Shown one piece after another: positions 47,969 to 57,375 of a DNA stretch of 64,000 bases; the first letter of the stretch is position 1, and each line of letters begins with the position of its first letter. The notes beneath the pieces are model-generated. The model worked only from the letters and a program-made list of their open reading frames with translations, did not search any database and had not been told where the DNA came from. Position numbers and translations under genes: made by a program. Source of the DNA: Lentzea cavernae (GTDB lineage: Bacteria > Actinomycetota > Actinomycetes > Mycobacteriales > Pseudonocardiaceae); contig NZ_BNAR01000004.1 of assembly GCF_014653695.1 (NCBI RefSeq), positions 638,645 through 702,644 on the forward strand, written 5' to 3'.

Positions 47969-49986
47969 CTTTCCGGCAACTCCACGGTGACGTCGGTCAG
48001 CGGAGCGCTCGTGCAGGTGAGGACCTGACCGTCCGCCTCCCGCCGGGAGACCTCGCCCGCCAGGAGCTTCACCACGCACTCCCGGCAGCTGCCCACCGTG
48101 CACGAGTACGGCATCGGCAGACCGGCGGCGAGTCCGGCGTCGAGCAGCGTCTGACCGGGCTCGACCACCGCGGTGCCCACGCCTTCGACGAGCAGTCGTT
48201 GTGGTGTGGGCGATCCCGCCGCGGTGGTCGTGCCCGCGTAGCTCTCCACGTGGACGTGCTCGCGGGGAACACCGAGCTCGTCCAGCGCCTGCCGCGCGGT
48301 GTCCGTGAGGGTTTCGGGGCCACACAGGTAGAACCGGGCGTCCGGCGGCAGCGCCAGGTCCGTCGTCCACCGCCGGATGCCGGGGACGTCGAGCCGGGCG
48401 TCGCGTGACGTCACCACGTGCGTCAGCGAGAACCGGCCGGGGTGCTGCTCGGCCAGCGCGACGAGTTCGGTGGCGAAGATGGTCTCCTCGGCGGTCCTGT
48501 TGCTGTAGAGCAGGGCGATGCGGTCGCCCGCCGGCTCGGCCAGCAGGGTGCGGATCATGCTCATCATCGGCGTCACGCCGCTGCCCGCCGCGATCAGCAC
48601 CACGTCCCGGCCCGTCTCCAGGTGGAAGGAGCCGGACGGGCCGCGCACCGACACCCGGTCGCCGGGCGCGAGCGAGCGGACGTGGCTCGAGAACCGGCCG
48701 CCCTCCACCCGCTTCACCGTGACCTCCAGGCGGGTGGAACCCGGTGCCGACGACGCCGAGTACGGCCGGCGCACCTGCTCGCCACCGACGTCGGTCACGA
48801 GCGTGAAGAACTGGCCCGGCCGGAAGTCGAACGGCCTGCCGTCCTCCAGCACCAGCGTGACGGCGCTCGGTGTCTCGTGGCGCACCTCGGTCACGCGCAC
48901 CTCCCGCAGCGGGTCTTCCCGCGGCACGGCAACGGGAAGCGCGAAGTCGCCCTCGTACCCCTCCTTGCGCAGACCGGAGCGGTAGGCCAGGTTCATCACC
49001 GCCCGGAACCACTTCGCCGGCACCAGGTCGGCGACCTTGAGCAGGAGCGAGCGGCCCTTCGCCGTGTTCGCGGCCAGGTGGCGGCCCGCCAGCACCATCA
49101 GGTCCGGCACCTCGGTGCGTGCGGCCGGGTTCCACAGCCTGGCGCGCGTCACCGCGTCGTTCGCGGTCAGCTCGGCGGCGTCGACGGCGACGAGCACCGC
49201 GGCGTGCGGTGGCGTTCCGCGCAACGACAACGGTTCCAGCACCGCGGGGTCGGTGGTGATCGTTCCCCGGCCGCGGACGTGCAGCACGCCGTTGCGTCCG
49301 GGCACGAGCGCGGCGAACGAGAGCCGGTCGTCGCTCAGCAGGTTGTGCAGCGTGTCCGCCCGCCGGTTGCCCCTGCGGTCCGCGATCACGAGCGTGCGGC
49401 CGTCCAGGACCCTCGCGACCGCCTGCTGGTCACCGCGCGGGCTGGTGTCGCTGCCGCCGGTCGAGTCCCATGTGGACAGAACGAGGAACGGCGCACTGGC
49501 CAGGAAGTCCGCGACACCGGGCAGCGCGAGCGGGCCGTCGAGCACCTCGGGAGCGGGACGCACGGGGGACGGCGGCTGCCACAGCCCGGACCGCAGCACG
49601 GCCTGGGCGCAGTGCACGTACACCTCCTCGACGTCGAAACCGCCGCGGCGCACGACACCGTTGACCCGCAACGTCTCCCCTGTGCCCGGCAGGAGGAAGA
49701 GCAACGACGCCGGGCCGTCGGCCGCGTCGTGCAGGGGGAAGGAGATCCGCGTCGGTGAGTGCACGCGCGCGAAACCCGGTGTGCCGCCGACGAACGTCGT
49801 CCTGCCCGTGCCGTCCGCGTGCCGGTGGCCGAACCCCGCGATCGGGCTGCGGGCCAGCACGTCCACGCATCCGTCGTCGAGCGCGGCGAGCTGCTTCAGC
49901 ATGATCATCGACGCCGGGCGCCCGACGACGGCTTCCACCCCCGCCACGGTTCCGATCCGGAACGAGCCAACATCTTCGCAGGTCAT
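47965..49986 (-). CDS. PNPOx-like/ferredoxin-reductase/2Fe-2S three-domain flavoprotein
   Basis: A 673-residue redox fusion. Residues about 30-310 resemble pyridoxamine-phosphate-oxidase-like FMN domains (GFARVHSPTRISFPLHDAAD, VYVHCAQAVLRSGLW, FLVLSTWDSTGGSDTSPRGD). About 355-585 is an FAD/NAD(P)-binding reductase: VRRPYSASSAPGS (FAD) and LIAAGSGVTPMMSMIRTLL (NAD). The C-terminal 85 residues are a plant-type ferredoxin with PYSCTVGSCRECVVKLLAGE (CxxxxCxxC) and LTCTS. Electrons would run from NAD(P)H through FAD to the 2Fe-2S cluster; the acceptor is unknown. It overlaps the secreted protein gene end by 4 bp and diverges from a TetR gene. Confidence 0.85.
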   Translation of the reverse strand: MTCEDVGSFRIGTVAGVEAVVGRPASMIMLKQLAALDDGCVDVLARSPIAGFGHRHADGTGRTTFVGGTPGFARVHSPTRISFPLHDAADGPASLLFLLPGTGETLRVNGVVRRGGFDVEEVYVHCAQAVLRSGLWQPPSPVRPAPEVLDGPLALPGVADFLASAPFLVLSTWDSTGGSDTSPRGDQQAVARVLDGRTLVIADRRGNRRADTLHNLLSDDRLSFAALVPGRNGVLHVRGRGTITTDPAVLEPLSLRGTPPHAAVLVAVDAAELTANDAVTRARLWNPAARTEVPDLMVLAGRHLAANTAKGRSLLLKVADLVPAKWFRAVMNLAYRSGLRKEGYEGDFALPVAVPREDPLREVRVTEVRHETPSAVTLVLEDGRPFDFRPGQFFTLVTDVGGEQVRRPYSASSAPGSTRLEVTVKRVEGGRFSSHVRSLAPGDRVSVRGPSGSFHLETGRDVVLIAAGSGVTPMMSMIRTLLAEPAGDRIALLYSNRTAEETIFATELVALAEQHPGRFSLTHVVTSRDARLDVPGIRRWTTDLALPPDARFYLCGPETLTDTARQALDELGVPREHVHVESYAGTTTAAGSPTPQRLLVEGVGTAVVEPGQTLLDAGLAAGLPMPYSCTVGSCRECVVKLLAGEVSRREADGQVLTCTSAPLTDVTVELPES

Positions 49987-49995
49987 GACACTATT

Positions 49996-50011
49996 GTGAG
50001 CTATTGCTCAC
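49996..50011. promoter_or_regulatory. TetR operator candidate
   Basis: GTGAGC-TATT-GCTCAC, a perfect 6-bp inverted repeat in the 66-bp spacer between the flavoreductase and the divergent TetR gene, 10 bp from the flavoreductase ATG. Confidence 0.65.
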
Positions 50012-50052
50012 GTCCTGGATACTCGCTTTCGCAGCCCCTCGGAAAGGACGCC

Positions 50053-50676
50053 ATGCCCTCGTCCAGCCGCGACGTCGAACCACGTCGCAAGCCCCGTCAG
50101 GTGCGCGCGGAGCTCACCCGCGACCGCATCCTGACGGCGGCTGCTCACGTTTTCTCCGAGCACGGGTACGCGGCGGGCACCACCAACCGCATCGCCGAGC
50201 AGGCCCGCGTGTCGATCGGCTCGCTGTACCAGTACTTCCCGAACAAGGACGCGATCCTCGCCGAGCTGATGGTCCGCCACATCGACCGCGGCACGTGGAC
50301 GCACGCCGACCGGCTCGACTTCTCACCCGGATCGCTCGAGACCGTGGTGCGGGCGCTGGTCCGCGACGCGATCGACAACCACCGCGACGACCCGCGGCTG
50401 CTGCGGATCATGATCGAGGAGGGGCAGCTGTCCGGGGAGCTGCGGGACACGATCACCCGGCACGGCGAGCAGCGCGTCGCCGAGGTCCGCGCCGTGTTCG
50501 CCCGCCACCCGGACGTGCACGTGCGGGACCTGGACACCGCCGTCGACCTCGTCGTGTTCACCGTCGAGCTGAACACGCACCGGCTCGCCGCCTTCCAGCA
50601 GGCGGTCGACGTCTTCGAGGACGAGCTCGTGGACATGGTGACCCGCTACCTGCGCGGACCGTCCTCAGCGGACTGA
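50053..50676 (+). CDS. TetR-family regulator
   Basis: A 207-residue TetR repressor: helix-turn-helix ILTAAAHVFSEHGYAAGTTN, then IAEQARVSIGSLYQYFPNKD, and a helical ligand domain with LLRIMIEEGQLSGELRDTI and a C-terminal VDVFEDELVDMVTRYL. It diverges from the three-domain flavoreductase gene and most likely represses it and itself through the palindrome in the spacer; the inducer may be a xenobiotic or redox-active compound. GGAAAGGA precedes the ATG. Its 3' end overlaps the convergent kinase gene by 12 bp. Confidence 0.87.
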   Translation: MPSSSRDVEPRRKPRQVRAELTRDRILTAAAHVFSEHGYAAGTTNRIAEQARVSIGSLYQYFPNKDAILAELMVRHIDRGTWTHADRLDFSPGSLETVVRALVRDAIDNHRDDPRLLRIMIEEGQLSGELRDTITRHGEQRVAEVRAVFARHPDVHVRDLDTAVDLVVFTVELNTHRLAAFQQAVDVFEDELVDMVTRYLRGPSSAD

Positions 50677-51195
50677 GATCAGCCGGTGGGCGCCGGCCGC
50701 GAGCACGCGCCGGACCTCGGCGGCGGTCTGCTCCGCGTCGAGGTGCCCGCTGTCGACGACGTGGGCTTCGAGGTCGCCGAGCCGCGCGAACGCCGCGTGC
50801 ATGCCGGTGATCGGCCCGACGTCCTTCAACTCGCCGTCGGCGCGGCCCCTCGCCCGTTCGAGGGTGGCGCCGAGCGCCGGCCTGAGCACCACCAGTTCGC
50901 CCGCCAGTGCCCGGAACGGGTCGAGGAACCACGGCCCGACGATCCCGTCGACCACGACGTCGTAACCGCCCCGCGCGTACGTCGCGGTGACCCCCGCGAT
51001 CGCGTCCACGACGACCTCGTTCTGCCGCTGCGCCTCGGGCAGGAACGGCGGCACGAAGCCCGTCCGGATCGCGCGGTAGAACTGGTCGGTCACGAGGTGC
51101 ACGGCCGGGCGCTCCGCACCGGTGGCGAGGAGCCCGGCCACCGTCGTCTTCCCCGCGCCGGGCGGGCCGGTCAGGACGAGCACGTCACCGTTCAC
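50665..51195 (-). CDS. P-loop AAA_33-type kinase
   Basis: A 176-residue small-molecule kinase-like protein. DVLVLTGPPGAGKTTVAGLL is Walker A, followed by HLVTDQFYRAIRTGFVPP, a substrate/lid region, and YDVVVDGIVGPWFLDPF (Walker B-like). LVVLRPALGATLERARGRAD is the arginine-rich lid. GTG at 51195 is the best start (MNGDVLVLTGPP). Possible roles include chloramphenicol-phosphotransferase-like or gluconate-kinase-like activity; not resolvable. Monocistronic. Confidence 0.72.
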   Translation of the reverse strand: MNGDVLVLTGPPGAGKTTVAGLLATGAERPAVHLVTDQFYRAIRTGFVPPFLPEAQRQNEVVVDAIAGVTATYARGGYDVVVDGIVGPWFLDPFRALAGELVVLRPALGATLERARGRADGELKDVGPITGMHAAFARLGDLEAHVVDSGHLDAEQTAAEVRRVLAAGAHRLISVR

Positions 51196-51312
51196 GTCGG
51201 CAAAAGCTAGTCGCGGGCCGCTTCGAAGACCAGTCTTGCGTCCGCGGCGGGCATCATCGCGTGATCGGTCGAGAATTTTCGAAACATTCACGAACGGCGC
51301 GGTGAAAAACCA

Positions 51313-51358
51313 CTGTCGATCAGGCCGCCCACTTGCGCATTCGACAGAAATTCGACAG
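51313..51358. repeat. Three TCGACAG/CTGTCGA elements
   Basis: CTGTCGA at 51313-51319, TCGACAG at 51341-51347 and TCGACAG at 51352-51358; the last two are inside the 9-bp direct repeat ATTCGACAG, 11 bp apart (one helical turn). Likely binding sites for a xylanase regulator. Confidence 0.5.
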
Positions 51359-51413
51359 TCGCCGGACCGGTCACCCGTGCTCAGAGCTGGGAGTCCAGCC
51401 GGGTGAACAGGTC

Positions 51414-51442
51414 TTGATCTGGCGAACCGCGTCGGTTGATAC
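51414..51442 (+). promoter_or_regulatory. Housekeeping-type promoter of the xylanase gene
   Basis: TTGATC, a 17-bp spacer and TGATAC, a good -35/-10 pair. Predicted start about 115 nt upstream of the ATG, leaving a long leader. Confidence 0.6.
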
Positions 51443-51516
51443 TTCCGGCGCCTGAGTCGAGCGGGTTGCGGATTTGGCGCAATCCCGCCCGCTCGAACCG
51501 GGGCCGAACGAATTGA

Positions 51517-52905
<1,389 letters not shown>

Positions 52906-52911
52906 TGGACC

Positions 52912-52940
52912 GCGGGAGGCCTCCGGCGGCGGCCTCCCGC
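52912..52940. terminator. Hairpin terminator between xylanase and methyltransferase genes
   Basis: GCGGGAGGCC pairs with GGCCTCCCGC, 10-bp stem, 9-nt loop; it lies between convergent genes and can serve both. Confidence 0.7.
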
Positions 52941-52950
52941 ACCCATCAAC

Positions 52951-53760
52951 TCAGGCCTTGCGCCCCACGGCGGCCAGCCCGGTGAACCGCTCCGGGTGGT
53001 CGTCCACGTCCTCCGGCGACACCGGCCGCCACTCCGGGAAGAACACCACACCGGGCTCGACGACCTCGAAGCCGTCGAACAACCCGGTGACCTGCTCCCG
53101 GGAGCGCATGGTCATCGGGGTCGCGGTGCGCTGGTAGAGGTCCTGGTGCGAGTCCGCCTGGTCGGGCTGCCCGTCCTGGCTCGCGTGCGAGAGCACCAGG
53201 TAGCTGCCGGGTGCCATGACCTCGCGGTACTTCGCGATGATGGCGGCAGGGTCGTCGCTGTCGGGCACGAAGTGCAGCACCGCGACCATCATCACCGCGA
53301 CGGGCTCGTCGAGGTCCAGCAGGGCGCGGACGCCGGGGCTGGCGAGGACCTCGTCGGGGCGGCGCAGGTCGGCCTGCACGACGCCGGCGCGGTCGTTGCC
53401 GCGCAGGATGTTCTCGCTGTACGCGGCGGCGACGGGGTCGTTGTCCACGTAGACGACGCGGGACTCGGGTGCGGCGTCCTGGGCGACCTCGTGCACGTTG
53501 CCGACGGTCGGGATGCCCGAGCCGAGGTCGAGGAACTGGCGGATGCCGGCGTCGACGCAGAAGCGCACGGCACGGCGCAGGAACGCGCGGTTCTGCTGCA
53601 TGATCAGCGGCAGGTCCGGCCAGAGCCCGATGGCCCGCTCGGCCATCTCGCGGTCCACGGCGAAGTTGTGCGCGCCGCCCAGGTAGTAGTCGTACACCCG
53701 CGCCGCGCTCGGGCGGGTCAGGTCGACACCACCAGTCTGCCCAGCAGTCTCGTCAGTCAT
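52951..53760 (-). CDS. DUF574-type SAM-dependent methyltransferase
   Basis: A 269-residue member of the large actinobacterial DUF574 family. N-terminal TRPSAARVYDYYLGGAHNFAVD is the signature, followed by QFLDLGSGIPTVGNVHEVAQ (SAM motif I), VVYVDNDPVAAAYSE (motif II acidic residue) and AVLHFVPDSDDPAAI. Streptomyces-type genomes encode many copies, often near regulators; methyl acceptors are mostly unknown. ATG at 53760 has GGGGCGGG just upstream; TTG at 53772 is possible. Diverges from a secreted hydrolase. Confidence 0.87.
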   Translation of the reverse strand: MTDETAGQTGGVDLTRPSAARVYDYYLGGAHNFAVDREMAERAIGLWPDLPLIMQQNRAFLRRAVRFCVDAGIRQFLDLGSGIPTVGNVHEVAQDAAPESRVVYVDNDPVAAAYSENILRGNDRAGVVQADLRRPDEVLASPGVRALLDLDEPVAVMMVAVLHFVPDSDDPAAIIAKYREVMAPGSYLVLSHASQDGQPDQADSHQDLYQRTATPMTMRSREQVTGLFDGFEVVEPGVVFFPEWRPVSPEDVDDHPERFTGLAAVGRKA

Positions 53761-53895
53761 ACCCGCCCCCAACGTGATCGAGTTCGTGACGGCACGCTAC
53801 CCGCTGGCGCGCGGAGATCAACCCGCCGGGCCATTCGGCCGCCTGGCGGGTGACCGGCGGGCCTGGGCCGGGTGCAATGGCAGTGGAGGTGGGTC

Positions 53896-55236
53896 ATGCG
53901 AACTCGGCTCGTGGTCTCGTTGCTCGGACTGGTGCTCGTCGCGGGCGGCGCGCCCGCGCAGGCGGCCCCGGTGGGAGTTCCCGGCGACCAGCCGCTGCCG
54001 GGCTACACCGTCAGCAACCCGCCGTTGAAGCCCGAGGTGGTGAACGGGCAGCCGACGCGGGTGCTGCAGGGCGTCCACCAGCACTCGGCGTACACCGTCG
54101 AGGTGCCCGCCAACTGGAACGGCCGCCTCGCGATGTGGGCGCACGGCTACCGCGGCACCGGGACCGTGCTGACCGTGGACCCGCCGGGGTACGGGCTGCG
54201 CACCCGCATGCTCGGCCAGGGCTACGCGTGGGCAGCGTCCTCCTACTACAGCAACGGATACGACGTCCGGGCCGGCGTGCTCGCGACGCACGACCTCGCG
54301 AAGCACTTCGGCAAGCTCGTCGCGAAGCCGAAGCAGGTGCTGATCGCCGGGGTGTCGATGGGCGGTCACGTCATCGGCCGGTCGCTGGAGCAGTTCCCCG
54401 GCTTCTACGACGGCGCGCTGCCGATGTGCGGTGTGCTCGGCGACCACGAGCTGTTCGACTTCTTCCTCGACCACCAGCTCACGGCGCAGGCGCTCTCCGG
54501 GATCCGCGCCTACCCGATACCCGAGGACTACCTCACGACCGTGGTGCCGCGCATCCAGGAGAAGCTCGGCCTGGCCGGGCTCGTCCCCGGCGGCCCGGAC
54601 GTCGTGACGGACCGGGGCGCCCAGTTCCGCGCGGCCGTCGTCGAACGCAGCGGCGGTCCCCGCCCCGGCGCGACCCCCGCTTTCGCTTACTGGAAGGACT
54701 TCCTGTTCGGCCTGGCCTCCCCGCCCGCCGACGAGGCCACGCTCGCGTTCGACCCCGCCAGGCTCGCGACCAACCTCGGCACCCGCTACCGGCCTTCCGA
54801 GCCCGTCGACCTCAACCGCGCGGTGCAGCGGGTGGCGCCGCGCGACTGGCGGTCGCGCCTGTCCCCCGCGCTCACCGAGATCCCGGCGATCGCGGGCAGG
54901 CCGGGCGTTCCGGTGCTGTCGCTGCACGGCCTGGGCGACATGTTCGTGCCGTTCTCGATGGAACAGGACTACCGGACCGACGTCGCCCGGCACGGCCAGT
55001 CGAGGTGGCTGGTGCAGCGGGCGATCCGCACGGTGGAGCACTGCGAGTTCTCGCCGGCCGAGGCCGGGGCGGCGTGGAACGACCTGGTGAAGTGGGCCGA
55101 CCGCGGCACGAAACCCGCCGGCGATGCGGTCGGGGACCGCTCCACAGTCGCCTCGCCCGCGTTCGGCTGCCGGTTCACCGAGGCCGCCGCCTACACCGGT
55201 CCGGGTACGAGGAGGTTGTTCTCGCCCTGCCCGTGA
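53896..55236 (+). CDS. Secreted alpha/beta hydrolase (phthalyl-amidase-like)
   Basis: A 446-residue exported hydrolase with a signal peptide ending PAQAAP. The catalytic core includes LAMWAHGYRGTGTVLT, LIAGVSMGGHVIGRSLEQ (nucleophile Ser in GVSMGG), LHGLGDMFVPFSMEQ (acid) and VEHCEFSPAEAG (His). The long insertion and C-terminal region resemble phthalyl amidase-type and DUF-annotated secreted esterases of actinomycetes; substrate unknown. A second secreted hydrolase gene follows 74 bp later, with TGTCAC at the start of the spacer. Confidence 0.78.
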   Translation: MRTRLVVSLLGLVLVAGGAPAQAAPVGVPGDQPLPGYTVSNPPLKPEVVNGQPTRVLQGVHQHSAYTVEVPANWNGRLAMWAHGYRGTGTVLTVDPPGYGLRTRMLGQGYAWAASSYYSNGYDVRAGVLATHDLAKHFGKLVAKPKQVLIAGVSMGGHVIGRSLEQFPGFYDGALPMCGVLGDHELFDFFLDHQLTAQALSGIRAYPIPEDYLTTVVPRIQEKLGLAGLVPGGPDVVTDRGAQFRAAVVERSGGPRPGATPAFAYWKDFLFGLASPPADEATLAFDPARLATNLGTRYRPSEPVDLNRAVQRVAPRDWRSRLSPALTEIPAIAGRPGVPVLSLHGLGDMFVPFSMEQDYRTDVARHGQSRWLVQRAIRTVEHCEFSPAEAGAAWNDLVKWADRGTKPAGDAVGDRSTVASPAFGCRFTEAAAYTGPGTRRLFSPCP

Positions 55237-55239
55237 GCC

Positions 55240-55267
55240 TGTCACGGGGTGCCTTGGTCGTCCGGTC
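55240..55267 (+). promoter_or_regulatory. TGTCAC motif 1 (possible ECF promoter)
   Basis: TGTCAC (55240-55245), 17 bp, CGGTC (55263-55267), starting 3 bp after the upstream stop. The downstream half overlaps a hairpin (TCCGG...CCGGA) that may be a terminator, so the -10 assignment is uncertain. Confidence 0.4.
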
Positions 55268-55310
55268 TTCCTGGCCGGACCGACCGTCACCCCGAGAACA
55301 GGACCACACC

Positions 55311-56138
55311 ATGACCAACTCCTCCCGTTCCGCCGCTCTCCTCGCGCTCTCGGCCGTCCTGGTCGCGTTGAGCGTCAACCCGGCCGTGGGCTCCGTCGCC
55401 CAGGAGAACCGGTCCCCCAAGCGGCCCACGATCGTGCTCGTGCACGGCGCGTGGGCGGACGCCTCCAGCTGGAACGGGGTCGTCACGAGACTCCAGCAGG
55501 AGGGCCACCAGGTCACCGCCATCGCGAACCCGCTGCGCTCGCTCACGAGCGACGCGGCGTACGTGAGGACCTTCCTGGAGGCGCAAACGGGGCCAATCGT
55601 CCTCGTCGGCCACTCCTACGGCGGCGCCGTGATCACCAACGCCGCCACCGGGAACCCGAACGTCAAGGCCCTCGTCTACGTCAACGCCTTCGCGCCGGAC
55701 GCCGGTGAACGGGTCGTCTCCCTGGCGGGGCCGGACTCCGCGCTCTCGGGCGACCCGACGACGGTGTTCGACTTCGTGCCCGCCACCCTCCCGCCGACGC
55801 CCTCCACCGACCTCTACATCAAGAGGTCGGTCGTCCTCAGGGCGTTCGCCGACGGGCTGAGCACCGCCGACCGGGCGCTCGTGGCGGCCACGCAGCGACC
55901 GGCCGCCCTCGCGATCGACGAGCCGTCCGGTACCCCGGCCTGGCGGACCATCCCGTCGTGGAGCCTCGTCGGCACCAAGGACAAGGTGATCCCGTACAAC
56001 GCCCAGATGGCCATGGCCAGGAAGGCCGGGGCCACGATCGTCGAGTACGGCGCCGGTCACCTCGGCCCGATGACGGACCCGAGGGCCGTCACGCGGGTCG
56101 TCGAACGGGCCGTGCGGGCGACCGTGCAGGCCCGCTGA
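55311..56138 (+). CDS. Secreted alpha/beta hydrolase
   Basis: A 275-residue exported hydrolase: signal peptide (SAALLALSAVLVALSVNPAVGS), TIVLVHGAWADASSWNGVV (oxyanion), IVLVGHSYGGAVITNAA (nucleophile), SLVGTKDKVIPYNAQ (acid) and YGAGHLGPMTDP (His). This layout is typical of the esterase/salicylate-esterase-like proteins with LVHGAWADxSSW. A polar spacer between signal peptide and domain suggests an extracellular or wall-associated enzyme. TGTCAC precedes the gene. Confidence 0.82.
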   Translation: MTNSSRSAALLALSAVLVALSVNPAVGSVAQENRSPKRPTIVLVHGAWADASSWNGVVTRLQQEGHQVTAIANPLRSLTSDAAYVRTFLEAQTGPIVLVGHSYGGAVITNAATGNPNVKALVYVNAFAPDAGERVVSLAGPDSALSGDPTTVFDFVPATLPPTPSTDLYIKRSVVLRAFADGLSTADRALVAATQRPAALAIDEPSGTPAWRTIPSWSLVGTKDKVIPYNAQMAMARKAGATIVEYGAGHLGPMTDPRAVTRVVERAVRATVQAR

Positions 56139-56148
56139 GGCAAGCCCC

Positions 56149-56175
56149 TGTCACAGAACGCGCCGCCGTCCGGTC
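56149..56175 (+). promoter_or_regulatory. TGTCAC motif 2 (possible ECF promoter)
   Basis: TGTCACA (56149-56155) with CGGTC at 56171-56175, spacer 16 bp after TGTCAC; a CGTC lies at 56167-56170. The same 12-bp string CGTCCGGTCTTC occurs in motif 1. The -10 half overlaps the hairpin at 56165-56195. Confidence 0.42.
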
Positions 56176-56195
56176 TTCGCTGAGGACCGGACGGC
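56165..56195 (+). terminator. Hairpin after the hydrolase gene
   Basis: GCCGTCCGGTC pairs with GACCGGACGGC, 11-bp stem, 9-nt loop. Probably the terminator of the hydrolase gene. Confidence 0.6.
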
Positions 56196-56228
56196 CACGT
56201 GTGCCTCCGGCGAACCGAGGGAGCTGCC

Positions 56229-56441
56229 ATGACCGGCGACCGGTACGACCTGGAGCACGCGGTGCAGGACGAGCTCAGGCTCGTGGAGGCCAGTCGTCCC
56301 GGCGCGGAACTGGAGCCGATCGCGGACTGGCAGGTCGACCCGACCGAGGTCCAGCGCTACGAGATCGGGCTGCACAGCCTGCTCGACGCGGTCGAGGCGC
56401 CGGACGAGGGACAGCACCACGGCCCGCTCCTGGGGCCGTGA
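56229..56441 (+). CDS. Small acidic hypothetical protein
   Basis: A 70-residue acidic protein, DLEHAVQDELRLVEASRPGA then PTEVQRYEIGLHSLLDAVEA, two likely helices and no recognised family. GAGGGAG precedes the ATG at good spacing, and codon bias is typical. It lies between TGTCAC motifs 2 and 3 and may belong to the same stress response as the CBS protein downstream. Confidence 0.6.
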   Translation: MTGDRYDLEHAVQDELRLVEASRPGAELEPIADWQVDPTEVQRYEIGLHSLLDAVEAPDEGQHHGPLLGP

Positions 56442-56442
56442 C

Positions 56443-56469
56443 TGTCACGGCGGACTCGCGGGCCCGGTC
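56443..56469 (+). promoter_or_regulatory. TGTCAC motif 3 (possible ECF promoter)
   Basis: TGTCAC (56443-56448), 16 bp, CGGTC (56465-56469), beginning directly after the stop of the small acidic protein and 55 nt before the CBS gene start. No hairpin interferes here, making this the cleanest of the four. Confidence 0.45.
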
Positions 56470-56524
56470 TCCAGTGCAGACCTGAACGGTGACGAGTGCC
56501 GTCGGCGGATGGGAAGGCGTGACC

Positions 56525-57118
56525 ATGGACCTGACCCTGTGTCCCAAGTGTTCCGAGGTGAGCGAGATCCAGTGGCTCGCCGTCCTGGACAGCACCGACG
56601 GCCCCGTCGAGCACGCCAAGATCTTCTGCGTGAACCGGCACTGGTTCTTCCTGCCGGTCGCGGCGCTCGGCCACCACTCCCCTCTCGTCGGGGACGACTG
56701 CCCGGCGGCGCGCCACCAGACCGTGCGGCAGGTCATGAAACCGCCGAAGATCACGATCGAGGCCGGCGCCCACCTCGCCGCCGCCGTGTTCCTCATGAGG
56801 CACGCCCGCGACTCGTCGCTCGTCGTGGTGGCCGACAACACCCGCGAACCCGTCGCGATGATCGCCGAGGCCGACATCGCGCACGCGGTGGCACGGGGCC
56901 GCGACCTCGAGGACGTGCGCGTCCGCGAGGTCGTCACGGCCAAGCTCGTGACGGTCCCCGCGGACGCCGTCGTCTCCGACGCGATCCGGCTGATGCTGCC
57001 CGAGGGCGCGTGGCACCTGCCGGTCGTCGAGCACGGGCGGCTCGTCGGCATGGTCGAGCTCGCGGACCTGGTGCACTCCTACCTGATGCCCGGTCCCGTG
57101 ACCGTGGCGGAGACCTGA
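56525..57118 (+). CDS. CBS-domain pair protein with N-terminal Cys-rich segment
   Basis: A 197-residue cytoplasmic protein. The first 60 residues contain LCPKCSEVSEIQ and KIFCVNRHWFF, a possible zinc-binding CxxC plus Cys/His. Two CBS motifs follow (VRQVMKPPKITIEAGAHLAA; VREVVTAKLVTVPADAVVSD), a Bateman module that binds adenosyl ligands. Such stand-alone proteins are often co-regulated with universal stress proteins under hypoxia or energy stress. It ends exactly where the convergent small gene ends (no gap). Confidence 0.8.
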   Translation: MDLTLCPKCSEVSEIQWLAVLDSTDGPVEHAKIFCVNRHWFFLPVAALGHHSPLVGDDCPAARHQTVRQVMKPPKITIEAGAHLAAAVFLMRHARDSSLVVVADNTREPVAMIAEADIAHAVARGRDLEDVRVREVVTAKLVTVPADAVVSDAIRLMLPEGAWHLPVVEHGRLVGMVELADLVHSYLMPGPVTVAET

Positions 57119-57349
57119 TCAGCGGGCCGTCCCGGTCTCGGTCCACCGCCGGAACAGGTCGACCCGCTCGTCGGGCCAGGGCCGGTCGCACGGCATGGAG
57201 CCGTCCTGGAGCCGTTGCAGGACGGCTCCGGCATGCGCGCACACGTCGTCGTAGGACCACAGGTCGAAGAACCGCAGCATGGACTGGCGGTCCTTCTCCC
57301 GGAACAACGGCTTGATGTCGTGCGCGAACCCGATCTGCTCCTGTGCCAT
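57119..57349 (-). CDS. Small conserved-looking protein (DIKPLFREKDRQSM type)
   Basis: A 76-residue protein: IGFAHDIKPLFREKDRQSML, FFDLWSYDDVCAHAGAVLQR and SMPCDRPWPDERVDLFRRWT. I recall this sequence type as a common short actinobacterial protein or C-terminal domain whose FxxxxxMPCD and WPxxxVxxFxxW features resemble haem-less relatives of c-type cytochrome tails; function unknown. GGAGGAAG precedes the ATG. It starts 26 bp after the ECF sigma gene and is probably co-transcribed with it. Confidence 0.7.
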   Translation of the reverse strand: MAQEQIGFAHDIKPLFREKDRQSMLRFFDLWSYDDVCAHAGAVLQRLQDGSMPCDRPWPDERVDLFRRWTETGTAR

Positions 57350-57375
57350 GACTTCCTCCATCGGCGTGGTGACGT

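Noticed and set aside
46340..49135. A 931-codon open frame on the minus strand across the secreted protein and flavoreductase genes
   Set aside because: It runs antisense or in a second frame to genes with clear motifs and codon bias; its translation is Arg/Gly-rich low-complexity, typical of high-GC shadow frames.
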